Origin: Leptodactylus fallax
Lineage: Eukaryota; Chordata; Amphibia; Anura; Leptodactylidae
Assembly (NCBI GenBank): GCA_947044405.1
Contig: CAMRHE010000021.1
Coordinates: 5,440,501-5,504,500 of the forward strand
Length of the DNA: 64,000 bases
Direction of reading: 5' to 3'
Part shown: one piece after another, positions 10,785 through 25,315 of the stretch
Position numbering within the stretch: the first letter of the stretch is position 1
How the letters are laid out: each line of letters starts with the position of its first letter
Program-made: the position numbers and the translations under genes
Notes under the pieces: model-generated
Told to the model about the DNA's origin: nothing
What the model saw: the letters and a program-made list of their open reading frames with translations, nothing else
Database searches by the model: none

Positions 10785-10998
10785 TAGGCTGAGGCCCCAC
10801 TTTGCAGAAAAGCTACTTTTTTTGTTGCAAATTTTGCTGCGGATTTTTGAGCCAAAGCCAGGAGTACATTTAGTAGAGGGGAAAAGTATAAGAGCTTCCT
10901 TTATATTCCACATTCCTTTTCAAGTCACTCTAGGCTTTAAAAAAACGCATTAAAATCTGCAACAAAAAAAGCAGCTTTTCCACAACATGGGTCCTAAG
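10785..10998. repeat. Fold-back MITE, GGCTGAGGCCCCAC family
   Basis: The left arm reads AGGCTGAGGCCCCAC then GTTGCAAATTTTGCTG. The right arm is its approximate inverse (AAAATCTGCAACAAAAAAAG then a degraded GGTCCTA). The span is about 214 bp with a unique middle. Relatives lie at 1-44, 25316-25541, 28343-28525 and 28523-28745. It has no coding capacity. Confidence 0.8.
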
Positions 10999-11312
10999 AC
11001 CACACATTGAAACGCAGCATTTTTGGCAGTTGCAAAAGCGCAGCAGAAAAAAAATTCTGCATTTTACAGTATCAACAAAGTGAATGAGATTTTGTGCAAT
11101 CTAAACCACATATTGTGAAAATAAAACACTGCACACATTCTTGAAATATGCATCATGCTAATTTTACCTGCGGAAATGCAGCATTTTTCCCATAGATTTT
11201 ATGGTGGGAAGGTGGGAGTGGGGAAAAATTTATGCTACATTTTTTACTACAGTGTTTCTGTTACGGTTTTTTTTTTAGTGCGTTTCTGCAGTGTGTGGCC
11301 TTTGCCTAAAGA
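10993..11312. repeat. Second fold-back repeat abutting the first
   Basis: The left arm CCTAAGACCACACATTGAAA is the approximate inverse of the right arm TTTCTGCAGTGTGTGGCC near 11283-11302, followed by TTTGCCTAA. The span is about 320 bp. It shares its CCTAAG edge with the preceding fold-back. Confidence 0.65.
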
Positions 11313-13375
11313 TAATCCACAGCCATCTGCTGTCACCTGGAAATATTTTTTTTCTAATATATTGACGTGGCTGTTTTGGGTTTTTTTTATAATACAGTAG
11401 CCAGATATTGCCCATTTCTGTTCACACTCAGCACACAATGTACATTATTTAGGGAAGAGTAGAGTATTCTCAGCTTTCAAGACGATTTTAGTGACCCTAG
11501 AATTATCATGATCTTCAAGGGGTGGACTTTTTAAAAATAAAATGGCAACGTCCTATTTTGGCTAAGATATGCAATCTTTCCACAACTCTCTTTTAGTTGT
11601 TGCTTTAGTCTCCATTTTCATTTGTTCCCGACTTCTCTGTTAATGATATATTGAAGTATATATGTAGGTATATGAATGTTTGTTTTACCGATTAGCTCCT
11701 TATCACTCTTCATTTCACATAGCAATCCATCACTGGTGTAGAAGCCTGGGCTGCAATATACAAGGTGTGCAGGAAAGAATAGCATTTGTCATTTTGTGTG
11801 TGATACCTATCTACTCCAGCCCTTGCACCTTGTATTCCTGTTACACACCTAGCCCTCTCACTCTGTAAATATTCACCTTCATCTCCATGACAACTAATTC
11901 CGTAAGTTGGGTGTGAATGAAGACTCAGGTGATTTGTGTGTTCCGCTCAGGAACCCCGGCTATAGTGATTTCTGCTTCTACTGTAAAAGCCTCTGCTTGT
12001 CTGGCTCTCTTGTTGCCTCAGGCTTCAGGATCTTCCTGTCAATACAAACATTTCCTCTCTAAACCCTTTGATAGATTTTACAAAGTGATTAACCTTTTAG
12101 GAACTGATCTTGTTGAATACAGAGCACTTGGCGATCAATGTACCTGTAGCGGACCTGAGCTCATGGCCTACTGTTTGTGGTCTGAGTATATACTATTAAT
12201 ACAAATGCTTATCAACCATGTACAAGTATCAATATACCTCACAGCCTGGAGCTACCTGCTGTAAGTGCTAGATGTGCAGCAGCCAAGCTCATTTATAGAG
12301 AGGGCTGGGCGCCTTTCATGACATTGGTTCTAAATACTTTGAAGCATCACCAACAAAGGCCACTGGGCTAATACAGAAGGACAGCCAGAAGGAGTTTTCC
12401 TGGGGAAAAAGACACAGCATGCCCTGTATTGAGAGCCTGCAGGTCACGACCTTTAATGAGGCCTGGTCACTTGGGTTACACCACCACAGAGGATTACAGC
12501 TAGCCAAAAAGACGAAGGTCACTAGATAATGAAGTGGCCAGCATTGGCTTTCTGCCACTCACACTTCAGTTTGGACTAATATAAGCGTGGGAAAACTATG
12601 GGCCTTCAATAAACACAGCTGATCATCATGCTATTACCATATTCTGTGTGTTGTAATTCAGGGAACTGAAGACACCCATACTGACACATAAGGTGACTGC
12701 ACAAAGAATACTCTGCAGTTGTACCTGGCCTGTTTTACGGTTGTTACACTTACTCCAGAACACAAGGTCATCAACAAGTTTCCAGCGAAAAACATCCAAG
12801 CATTAGTTGAATCCTTATGACAAATGGAATTTTTGTTGTACATTTATACACTCAATTTCAAGATGTGTTATGAAGGGGATATTTCTGAATATTGTTCTCC
12901 TTTCCTCACCAACATATGTTACATGCAGCTGAATGCGCTTGGTACCTCTTTTCATCTTTTCCGTAATAACTGGTAGTGCTACCCTTCTTTAATTTTTCCA
13001 AACATTGTATGGTTATATATTATCCTATTATGCCTCAGCTGTTTTGATACTCAGAACATCAGATTTTGCAATTCAACATGCACATGGCTACTTTATGGCT
13101 CCATCCAAGTTGTGATATGGCACCCATATAAATTTTTGGGGCCACACAGTTTCACACAGAGGTATTCCTTTTGAATCCAACAAAAACAATAGCTATGTTC
13201 CATCAGCTATTATATTATCGATATATTCTTGTCTAGAATTATTGCTTCTAGGGGAGAATATCCCCATGCTATGATGCAGTATGAGGCACCATTATAATAA
13301 CACACTGTGTGCACAGGCTCACACTGGCCCACAAGTGAATCCCCTGGTGGGCCACTGAGCCATGTTAGGCCCATA
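11313..13375. other. Non-coding stretch
   Basis: There is no protein similarity, splice-framed open exon or named repeat. The longest open frame, 11917-12264 (115 codons, +), shows no domain and no codon evidence, and I do not call it a gene. Confidence 0.45.
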
Positions 13376-13713
13376 TTAGGGTGTGTTCACACAGCGGAAA
13401 ATGAAAATCATTTTCCGCCGCCGGAATTTTCGCGTGGTCTGCCACGACGGGATGCCGATGCAGTGCATCAGCATTCCGTCTCGGCATCCTGCTCCTGATT
13501 AGGCCCAGATGAATGGGTCTAATCAGGAGGGAGTCTCGAGCCGCGGACACCACAGGCGGAATCCGCCTAAAGATAGAGGAAAAAAACCGCTAGAGGAAAA
13601 AAACGATACTCACTTCCATTGAAATGAATGGGAGGCATTTTTTCAGATGGATTTTGAGGCGGATTCCACGTCAAAATCCCGCTGCCAAAATACTCCGTGT
13701 GAACACAGCCTTA
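13376..13713. repeat. Fold-back MITE, GTGTTCACAC ends
   Basis: The left end TTAGGGTGTGTTCACAC and the right end GTGTGAACACAGCCTTA are inverse with about two differences. The span is 338 bp, more GC- and CpG-rich than its surroundings. It also has internal inverted segments, for example the GATGCCGATGCAGTGCATC region. Confidence 0.75.
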
Positions 13714-14935
13714 GAGGACAAACTGCTGTGTTCTTAACAACTGTCCTTTCTGTGGAGGTTTTGTGCAGCCAATGCATATTATCTGTCACCTTATGCCTCT
13801 ATGTATACAAGAAGACAGTCACATGTATTATCCAGTGCTTTAACCAAACAGTTTATTTTAGAGTATTTGTAATAAAACTACAATCTTACATGATTACTCT
13901 AAAAAGTTGTCCTGTGCTAATTTTTGGTTGTTATTGACTCCACCGTGGAAGGAGATGTATTTGACTTTCAGTTTTGGAATATTTTCCTCCACTCATTAAA
14001 AGTTATTTCATTTAGGGTTTGCATGACAGATCGTCTATTAATGTCTGGCAACCACATGAACACACAATTCTCCTGAACATCCATCCAAAAAAAAAAAAAA
14101 ACACCCAACCCAACCATTTGACTTCACAGCAGTCATTATCACTTTTAGTGTCTGTTAAAATCATTTGTGTCCCAAAAAAGTGCCCTCAGTCAAACTAACT
14201 TGTTAGTGTTATTCATTTTTACTGTATTTAGTCTAATGTCTGTAGAAACCTCCATATGTCTAGTGAAAACCTTTTCATCAGTATTCGTTATTTGCCTGTA
14301 GATTAAATGTCCCAGTCCTCCCTGCATTGTCTGTATAACTATAGATGCAGCTTAAGAACCTATGAACCATTTTTAATGATATCTTCCATTCCTCATGGAA
14401 ATACTGGAATTATCTACCATATACCTGATGTGTCAGAAGCTCTCACTCACAAGCACCCAGACCAAAGGGAAAAATGTAATTACGCTAGAATATTTTAATT
14501 TGTTTCCAGGCTAGATCTTGTAAGCTGTGATGAAGAAAATCTTCCATTATGTGGATTCATTTAATTTCCACACAGTTGAGGGTGAGATGACAGATGGAGG
14601 GATTGGATTGGAATGTCTCTTATGCTGTATATGCTTCCTTGTCACTTCATTTTGTATATAAAATAGGATTTTTTTTAAAGATATTAAACATCTGCTATTG
14701 CATATCTGTACCAGAATATGTATTTTAAGGACACCGCATAGTGCAAGAGGATTACATATGAAAAGTGTGATGTCAACTTAAAAAAGAATATATTCATTGC
14801 ATATATATGTTTGTATAAAATAGGTGTTACTGTCAATAATGGTCAGCATGGGTATAATAGTTGTTTTTCAGTTTCTGACTCCATAGCCCATTGAAACCTA
14901 TGAACTACGCAAAATGCCCGATTGATCATTGTGGT
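13714..14935. other. Non-coding AT-rich stretch
   Basis: I see nothing beyond a poly-A run near 14088-14101. No supported gene or repeat. Confidence 0.4.
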
Positions 14936-15582
14936 AGTGTAAGGGAATCACTAGAGGAGCGATTCCCCAGAAGCTGCTGGAGAACTAGGGGGGGAGGGGC
15001 ACAACGAGACAGTGGACCCTAAGCTGAATCCCCCCACTGTCCTAGGTGACAGCCAGCAACCACGTCGACAGTCCCCCCTTATAATAAGTGATCACATAGA
15101 ACGCAGAGAAGACACACAACAACAAAGGGAGGTCAGCTAGCCAAGGGGTCAGAAACAATCGAGCAATTGCAGCACAGAATCGATATCCAAGAGAATAGTC
15201 AAAGTCAAAGCCAGTGGTCAGAAAATCAGGTAACAAGGTAGCAAGGGAAATAATGAAGAGAGCAGGCAAAACACAAGTGTAATAACCGGCAGCCATGTGA
15301 GGGCTGACAACCTGTTTATAGAAAGTCTGGGACCAGCCCCAGAGCTGATAGGTACACAGGCTGTCAATCACTCAGGCCAGGAAGAGATTAACTCTATGCA
15401 GTCCAGAGAGAAATGTTCCTAATTACAAGGGTGTGGCTTTACACAGCAAGAGAACTAGGACCATGTTCAGACTGAGCATCAAGAAGCTTACACAAAGAAC
15501 AAAATTGAAGACGCCTCCTTCGCCACAGCGTGCGAGCGGAGGGCGGCGCCGAGACCCGAAACGGCAGAGACGTTACAGGTAG
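14936..15582. repeat. Probable unclassified interspersed repeat
   Basis: Purine-rich text with many GTCA/CAGG words leads into a GC-rich end (GCGAGCGGAGGGCGGCGCC) and then ACGTTACAGG. A similar style with the same CGTTACAGG ending occurs at 18763-19172. This suggests two members of one family, perhaps an LTR or a non-autonomous DNA element. No coding region or clear inverted ends are visible. The open frame 15042-15371 (-) looks fortuitous. Confidence 0.4.
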
Positions 15583-15627
15583 TGCTTGTATCAGTAACTG
15601 CTTTTTGTAAATATAGATTGCAAGAAT

Positions 15628-16442
15628 TTAACACCTTCCATAAAGCCATTTTTTATTTATGTTTTTTACTCCCTACCTTACAAAAAGCCATATCATTTTT
15701 ATTTTTCCATCACAGAACCATATGAGGTCTTATTTTTTGCAGGACAAATTGCACTTCATATTTGTTACCAGTTATTATTCCATGCAATGTTCTAGGAAGC
15801 TGGAAAAAAAATCAGAATGGAGTATAATTGTTAAAAAAAAAAAAAAGCAATTGTGCCTTTTTATTATGGGTTTTGTTTTTGTGGCGTTCACTATGTGGTA
15901 ATAATGACACACTTCCAATTTGCTGTGGGTCAGTATGATCAGTGCAATACCAAATATATCTACCAATAATCTGTTTGCATCCTCAAATTGTGACACCTGT
16001 CATTTTTTATATTTCCAAGTACAGAGCTGTATAAAATGTCTTTTTTCCAGGGCAAAATTAAGTTTTGGGGAATGTATGATATTTAGATCACTTTTTATTC
16101 AAAATTTCAGGGGAGATGAAATGGTGATTCGGGCATTTCAGGGTTTTTTTTTCCTTCACTATGGTGTTCACTGTCTGGGATAAATCATATTATATTTTTA
16201 TAGTCTGGGCATTTTGCAAAACAGAGATGCCGAATTATTCCTAGATGTATTCTAGGGCAAGATAGGTGAGATTTTATAATAATAATATTTTAAAAACCTT
16301 TTCTTTCATTTTTTTTAAACTTTTTTTTTTAGCTAGGGGACCTAGGTGGCTTGAACCTGCAATTATTAGATTTCATATACTATTGACTGAAAGACTACTG
16401 TAGTATTGCAGTCTTTGGTAAAATCATTGTGTTACTATTGAG
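15628..16442. mobile_element. Old, 3'-truncated relative of the TTAA element
   Basis: It starts TTAACACCTTCC and follows the 6451-7370 element block by block: GCCAT plus T-runs, CATATGAGG, CAAATTGCACTT, TGCAATGTTCTAGGAAGC, then an A-run, GTGTGGTAA/TATGTGGTAA and TTTTTATTC. It is strongly diverged. It stops at about 16442, in the second hairpin region, so most of the hairpin chain is missing. Confidence 0.75.
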
Positions 16443-18550
16443 GCTTGCCAACTCTTGAAACTCCGGGGCCCCATTGCAAAATCTGCAATGGCCCTCCACT
16501 TACCATGTTCTATCTATAATACTGGTGTCTTCTTATATTGTACAGAAGCCGTTGGCCCACCTCAGAGTCCAGGGCTCCATAGTGATTGCTACCTCTGCAT
16601 CCCCTATGGATACAACCTGGCCATCCCAGGCCTCAGCCGTTCAGATTTCTGACGAGGAGGCGAAAGTGACTCCTCAGATTCCATAGTCGCATCTGACCAT
16701 GGCATCTGAGGAGTTTACATGTCTATGGTCAGAGATGTGCAGGGACTACTGCCAGACACTGCAGCTGTGGCTATGATGCGCACTGAGTTCTTGAGCGTGA
16801 CACATGATTGTTTTCTAGGAACCTTACCTTGCATATACTTTCAGAAATGTAACCCATAATACAAGAACCAAATTTCCAGCTAGCTCTGACTATAATAACT
16901 TGTTAGATGCATCAATGACCCACATATCTAAGGAAGTCATTTATAGGGTTAAAAGAAAATATTTGTGGAATTTCCCTTATCAATTTATTTCAAAGAGGAG
17001 GAGTAACTTGTAGTTCCTGAGCCCTAGTGTGATAGGTGTACCTGGGCACACCACCTTCTTATGGGGGACTTGCGCACAATTACTTTTACATAGAATCCCT
17101 GTTGTTCTATATGGTATTCTATTACACATTATTTTCTACTCATTGCTTTCTGTAAAATGAAAGCAAAGTATGACTTTTTTCATTTATGTGGAATTCACCA
17201 GAAAATGATATTGGAAACATATGGGAAAAGTAGAGCCCCATATATAAAAATTGGCCATATATTTTCGAGACATATTTTCTGTATATTTTGAACCTGTGAG
17301 GCACTTCCTATTTTTGACATTTTATTTCTAATTAAATTCTACATTTTATCCAATAGTATTGGTAAGTCTGAATTACTAAGCAGGTCTTTGGGTCCATTCA
17401 TAGCTGGCTACACATCACAGAGTAGTTATGCTCCATTCCATTTCATGGAGAGGAGTAACTTTAGTCATGCTACATTCATGCTGAATACAAATCATAGCAG
17501 CCTCAAATAACTATAATTTAGTATTTAATAGTACATACTGCATATATAATTCCTGCACTGGATTTAGGTCTAGTTACTAGGATTATCATTGTTTTCCCAT
17601 CATGCTCATAAAACATTCCAGTGACCACTTGTGTTGCCGGAGCACTGAGATCTCCAGACACTCTGCTTCCTTCTTGTAATATTTGGAACACTACTGCTTT
17701 CTGTATTGCACTTTTTATGCCATAGATAATGGCCTGGAAGCAGTTTATTGTGTAGTATTTACAGCTATGGCTGCAGTATTGTAGTGGTTACCACTAAATA
17801 TTTTACTTTTTTTTTCCAGAGTAGGTGACGTAATGGTCCAGATACATTCACATTTGGTAGAATACATCACACAGTATATAGGATTACTATGTTGGCTAAT
17901 ATAATGTATAAGATACGTATGTGTGGAGTGAATTTCTAAGTGTAAGGCCTTATGCAAGCAAACTTATAATAGCTTCTTATAATTTACAAGTGAGGCCTTT
18001 TTATGCCTGTATAGCTTAAAGTTCATACAGCAGCATATGGTGGATTTTCTTCGTACAGATATGATAGGTTGCCACATTCTAACAGATGCTATAGAAATGA
18101 CTTATTCAGTATTTATTGGAGACAATATTACTGCAATATTTTAACATACAGAGTTCTCTATGGCAGCACATGGAGTGCTTTTGACTCAGTCATGTTATGT
18201 ACCCAGTGCTACTACCTACTGTATTTATAGTGGCATCCATGCTGAGTAATTTCTCTAGAAAAGTAGAACTGACATATACACATAACATACATATATGTTT
18301 TTAGCACACACACCAACATTTCAGTGAAAATCATAATTTATTATCTGGAAGCCTGTTGGCCAAATCCAGTTTTGGCAGATCCCAAGTTATTGGCAACTGT
18401 AAATTTTGATAAAGGAGAATTATTGGCCTGGGACTCTTTTTGTGACTTTGCCAGTGGAAAACTTAACTAGGACTTGTCACCAGGTCTGAAAAGCCAAGTG
18501 ACATACATCATTTGATCACCCTGTGCATTTGTTGTTTTATCTAAACCTGT
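16443..18550. other. Non-coding stretch
   Basis: A small GGGGCCCCATTGCA/TGCAATGGCCC inverted pair at 16465-16494 may be a repeat remnant. I see nothing else in these two kilobases. Confidence 0.4.
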
Positions 18551-18735
18551 TTAGCCATTCCAAACATATAAGCCCTATAAGTTTTAATGCAAATTAGAGT
18601 ATACTAGCAAAGTGGAAGGAAACACTGTGGTTTCTCTACGGGGCGTGAGCTATATGTCATTGTATGTTACCCCACTTGGCTAGTATACCCTAATTTGCGT
18701 CAACACAAAAAGGGCTTATATTTTTGGAATAGCTT
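18551..18735. repeat. Fold-back repeat with long arms
   Basis: The left arm (18551-18613: TTAGCCATTCCAAACATATA, then AAGCCC and AAATTAGAGTATACTAGC) is inverse to the right arm (18672-18735: CCACTTGGCTAGTATACCC, then TAATTTGCG and GGGCTTATA, TTTTTGGAATAGCTTAA). The arms are about 62 bp, the middle about 60 bp. It is a typical MITE shape with TTA/TAA edges. Confidence 0.75.
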
Positions 18736-18762
18736 AAAAATTCTGGATAAATAAAACAGGAG

Positions 18763-19172
18763 AGAGGTCTAGTCTGATCCGAAGATCAGGGGCATGCAGC
18801 AGAGATGCAAGATTGCGGGAATCCAAAAGGTTATACACAGAGTAACAACAGATCTGAAAGAGTATAAGAAGCAGAGTAAGAAATGAGGCCAAGGTCACTA
18901 AACAGAAGATAAAGCAGGAACACAAACACAAAACCCTTGCAAGAACTATATATCCAAGGACATATGTTGCTCAGTCACAGTGCAGAGGGCTGAGCAGGTT
19001 TAGGTATTGTTTGTGATTGGCTGGGCAGGGCTTAATGGTGTGCTTGTTAGTTCTACAAGTTGCAGGGAAGGAGGGGCAGCCCAGCTGCTTCAGCAGAAGT
19101 AGTACACTGCAAAATAGAGAGACAGAAACCGCACAGTGTGAAGCAGATGTAAGCAGAGTATCAACGTTACAG
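18763..19172. repeat. Probable unclassified interspersed repeat
   Basis: Resembles 14936-15582 in composition and in its ATCAACGTTACAGG terminus, including a GATTGGCTGGGCAGGGC word. Boundaries are estimates and the family is not identified. Confidence 0.35.
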
Positions 19173-20955
19173 GTCCTCTTTAATGCTCCAGTATATAATG
19201 AATTTAAATGGGGTTTCCCACCTCAGAGTTTTACCTGACGTCCTCTCTCCCCTTCACTTCCTACTTCCAGTGACAAGATGATGGAAGGGCTTAGCCTGTC
19301 TGATGGACAATTCTGGCCAGCAGTGTACTCCAAGACCAACAGTGTGCTTGGGATTTACATACAGAGATCTGTACAGCACTGATCAAGTCCTTATCAGGGA
19401 TCTGCAACTAAATGCACTTTACAGAGCTGCCAGACTGCTCTATTAGCCAACTATCACAGTGAAGAGAAGAGAACAGAGATGGCTGGAAATAGGGACTGAT
19501 GTCACCAGCCCAGCCACTGCTACAGCAAGCTGTAAACACTGAGGAGACGTATTCAGCTGTATCTGACAAACAGAGCAAGATAGATAAATCAATACATGGA
19601 TAAAACACCAGTTAGTTTAAGGTACAAGTTTAAATCCTGGAGATAAGAATACTTTCAGGCAACAGCTGGGGCATGTCTTCCTGTGTAAGTATGACAATGT
19701 CCTAAAGGCAAGGTCCAAAAAAATTGTCTGCTGAGTTTGTGGTGGAAGAGTTTCTTGGGTGTGCATGGGTCCTTGATGTCAACCTCCATTGGGTTAGAAT
19801 CAGTGCCCATCTGACTTTTATTCTCTTAAAGCTAAATAAACTTAAACTCTTAATACATGATCAATAATCTGCTGGAAAGTCTTCTGGAAAACTAGAGGTT
19901 GTTGTAGCAGCAAAGTTAGACCAACACTATGCCATCTAGCTCTGTACATTGGAATACAGATAGCAAAGCATTAACCTAGCCAGCACATGTTGGGTTAGTT
20001 GCAGTGAATACCCATCTGTGCATCACATATAATGTAGGGAAGAATATATCTGCACCTCATGTGTCAGACAGTACTCGTCTGCAGTGTTCCTGTTATGTTA
20101 TATACAGTACTGTAGGATTGGTATATTGTTTTAGGATGTGACTTGAGGTTATTTTGACAATATCACAGGTTCTCTATGCCCTTGATCTGCACATTGGCTC
20201 AAGAGAGTGCTTAAAAGCTGTTTATGGCCTGAATCCCCAGATTTACTGTTCAGTGCTTATTACACCCAGGTAAGGGCCGCACAGCCTGCAGCAACTAATA
20301 AATAGTGGGTGAAGACAAAACACTTATTACCAGTTCCTGGAAGCCTCTTAACACTCCCTTGGTACATACAATGTTCTCCCTGGTCGTCCCTGCCACACTT
20401 TCACTCTGTTTTACTGACTGACTGTTCCTGTGCTGGATCCCTATACCCGGCCATTCTCTGATTGAAACCACTTTAACACGTAGAGGTGTTTTATCACACT
20501 GCAATAAGTGGTAAATGTAGCTGTTACATTGCTAATGTCTTACATGCAGAATCCACTCCCTCCAAGACCATGGTAATGATCTCACACCTAATGTCAGCTT
20601 AATAGACTCTCTAATGGGACATTTTTCCCCCAGTGGTTTATGAACCCTCTTGATGGCTCTTGGTGGGATTCCCAGTCTTTACTGGCATGTCCGCTATCCA
20701 ATTCTCAGCCTTCTGTAAACCTTCTACCTCTCAACCTTATCACAAGGGAAAGAATCTGTTGCAGCCTTTGCTTGTCCTTAATTAATTATTTCCTCTCTGT
20801 TGCATATTCTGGCTCAGTGCCCAAAAGCACCATGAATCCTTCCCGGGAGCAGCAGGTCTCAACTGCTTCTACCACAAAGATCCCAGATGGGTTATATAGT
20901 CTGTGCAGGTGGTGGGTTTTAGCCTGAGGCCCAAAAGGATTTATGATAGATTAGA
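19173..20955. other. Non-coding stretch
   Basis: No gene, hairpin or named repeat is supported here. Confidence 0.4.
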
Positions 20956-20956
20956 C

Positions 20957-20999
<43 letters not shown>

Positions 21000-21000
21000 G
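20956..21000. repeat. (GATA)n microsatellite
   Basis: About eleven GATA units, nearly perfect. Confidence 0.95.
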
Positions 21001-21078
21001 ATAGCAGTTGTCATTTCACTATAACATAATAAAGAAAATGTAACTACAATCTATAGTGCTGCTAGCACAGGTTCTGAG

Positions 21079-21079
<1 letters not shown>

Positions 21080-21150
<71 letters not shown>

Positions 21151-21161
21151 GTATATATATG

Positions 21162-21206
<45 letters not shown>

Positions 21207-21207
21207 T
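21080..21207. repeat. (TA)n microsatellite, 128 bp
   Basis: Long TA tract with scattered TG interruptions, the longest TA tract in the window. It could extrude as a cruciform. Confidence 0.95.
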
Positions 21208-21700
21208 ATGAATACAAGGACTTTTATTTGTAGTCCCTTACACTGAAGAGCATGTCGTGCTTTATTGCTTAACATAAGACCAACACTGCTACACATCATT
21301 TTGTATTAAAACATGAGTGTAGTTTTTATGCGTTAAATGGCTGGTGCCTTTTCACTTCCTCTTAGAATCTCCTGTGGAAATCCAGTTATAAATGTAACTA
21401 AATATATATGCACAATGATATAGTCACAGCCATAACATACTGGGGCAGACTTATTAAGACTGGTATTTCATACCAGGCTTTGACTGGCAAAAGGTGTACC
21501 TGAATTATCAAGAGGCTCCAGCCATAATGCAAATCTACTCCAGTCAGGAACTGGAGTAGATTCCAACACATCAGCTTTAAGAACTGACTGCTCACTTGCT
21601 AGGAAATATATCCCACGCATTGGCAAGTGTCATTGCCATTCAATATTATTCACAACACCGATAAGTAATGTTAATATTAGAGTTGATCAGTGTGTGTGTG
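21208..21700. other. Non-coding stretch with an 11-bp hairpin
   Basis: TCTACTCCAGT (21534-21544) pairs perfectly with 21550-21560 across 5 bases. The surrounding text (GGGGCAGACTTATTAAGAC) may belong to an interspersed repeat, but no boundaries are visible. A short (TG)n(TA)n run precedes A2. Confidence 0.4.
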
Positions 21701-21708
21701 TATATATA

Positions 21709-21919
21709 CAGTCATATGAAAAAGTTTGGGCACCCCTATTAATCTTAATCATTTTTAGTTCTAAATATTTGGGTGTTTGCAACAGCCATTTCAATTTGAT
21801 ATATCTAATAACTGATGGACACAGTAATATTTCAGGATTGAAATGAGGTTTATTGTACTAACAGAAAATGTGCAATATGCATTAAACCAAAATTTGACCG
21901 GTGCAAAAGTATGGGCACC
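21709..21919. repeat. A2 left inverted repeat (IR/DR)
   Basis: Intact 211-bp arm; inverse of 23139-23350 with few differences. Confidence 0.85.
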
Positions 21920-21936
21920 TCAACAGAAAAGTGACA

Positions 21937-22952
21937 TTAATATTTAGTAGATCCTCCTTTTGCAAAAATAACAGCCTCTAGTCGCTTCCTGTAGCTTTTA
22001 ATCAGTTCCTGGATGAAGGTATTTTTGACCATTCCTCTTTACAAAACAATTCCAGTTCAGTTAAGTTTGATGGTCGCCGAGCATGGACAGCCCGCTTCAA
22101 ATTATCCCACAGATGTTCAATGATATTCAGGTCTGGGGACTGGGATGGCCATTCCAGAACATTGTAATTGTTCCTCTGCATGAATGCCTGAGTAGATTTG
22201 GAGCTGTGTTTTGGATCATTGTCTTGCTGAAATATCCATCCCCGGCGTAACTTCAAATTCGTCACTGATTCTTGTACATTATTCTCAAGAATCTGCTGAT
22301 ACTGAGTTGAATCCATGCGACCCTCAACTTTAACAAGATTCCCGGTGCCGGCATTGGCCACACAGCCCCAAAGCATGATGGAACCTCCACCAAATTTTAC
22401 AGTGGGTAGCAAGTGTTTTTGTTGGAATGCTGTGTTTTTTTGATGCCATGCATAACGCCTTTTTGTATGACCAAACAACTCAATCTTTGTTTCATCAGTC
22501 CACAGGACCTTCTTCCAAAATGAAGCTGGCTTGTCCAAATGTGCTTTTGCATACCTCAGGCGACTCTGTTTGTGGCGTGCTTTCAGAAACGGCTTCTTTC
22601 GCATCACTCTCCCATACAGCTTCTCCTTGTGCAAAGTGTGCTGTATTGTTGACCGATGCACAGTGACACCATCTGCAGCAAGATGATGCTGCAGCTCTTT
22701 GGAGGTGGTCTGTGGATTGTCCTTGACTGTTCTCACCATTCTTCTTCTCTGCCTTTCTGATATTTTTCTTGGCCTGCCACTTCTGGGCTTAACAAGAACT
22801 GTCCCTGTGGTCTTCCATTTCCTTACTATGTTCCTCACAGTGGAAACTGACAGGTTAAATCTCTGAGACAACTTTTTGTATCCTTCCCCTGAACAACTAT
22901 GTTGAACAATCTTTGTTTTCAGATCATTTGAGAGTTGTTTTGAGGAGCCTAT
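21937..22952 (-). pseudogene. Tc1 transposase of A2: lost ATG and 7-bp C-terminal deletion
   Basis: Nearly identical to the A1 protein over the shared part, including the GRPRK linker, DETKIELFG, DNDPKH and DLNIIEHLW (DD34E). The normal start codon is ATA at 22950-22952, giving IGSSKQ where A1 has MGSSKQ. The open frame extends upstream only from a TTG. Near 22007-22014 one copy of a 7-bp direct repeat present in A1 (ATCCAGGATCCAGG) is missing. The frame therefore ends at 22002 as SSRN, and the last 25 or so residues up to the family stop at 21937 are out of frame. It lacks A1's 19-bp duplication. Restoring both lesions would give the same 341-codon length as A1. Confidence 0.92.
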
Positions 22953-23138
22953 GATGCCACTCTTCAGAGGAGATTCAAATAGGAGGACAACTTGCAATTG
23001 GCCACCTTAAATACCTTTTCTCATGATTGGATACACCTTGCTATGAAGTTCAAAGCTCAGTGAGGTTACAAAACCAATTTTGTGCTTCAGTAAGTCAGTA
23101 AAAAGTACTTAGGAGTATTCAAATCAATAAAATGATAA

Positions 23139-23350
23139 GGGTACCCAAATTTTTGCACCGGTCAAATTTTGGTTTAATGCATATTGCACATTTTCTGTTA
23201 GTACAATAAACCTCATTTCAATCCTGAAATATTACTGTGTCCATCAGTTATTAGATATATCAAATTGAAATGGCTGTTGCAAACACCCAAATATTTAGAA
23301 CTAAAAATGATTGAGATTAATAGGGGTGCCCAAACTTTTTCATATGACTG
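23139..23350. repeat. A2 right inverted repeat (IR/DR)
   Basis: Intact 212-bp arm. Its outer end CATATGACTG abuts the TA tract shared with element D. Confidence 0.85.
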
Positions 23351-23364
23351 TATATATATATATA

Positions 23365-25315
<1,951 letters not shown>

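Larger units (their letters stand above)
21709..23350 (-). mobile_element. Tc1/mariner transposon, family A copy 2 (A2)
   Basis: A 1642-bp element between TA at 21707-21708 and 23351-23352, inserted in a TA-rich microsatellite. The inverted repeats span 21709-21919 and 23139-23350. The outer motif GGGCACCCC and the inner motifs GGGCACC (21913-21919) and GGTACCC (23139-23146) give the IR/DR layout. It is the same family as A1, with the transposase on the minus strand. Confidence 0.95.

Noticed and set aside
11917..12264. A 115-codon open frame
   Set aside because: No recognisable domain, no splice context and amino-acid composition typical of random AT-balanced DNA.
20956..21207. Repeat block considered as a CRISPR-like array
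   Set aside because: It is simple GATA and TA microsatellite without spacers, and the genome is vertebrate.
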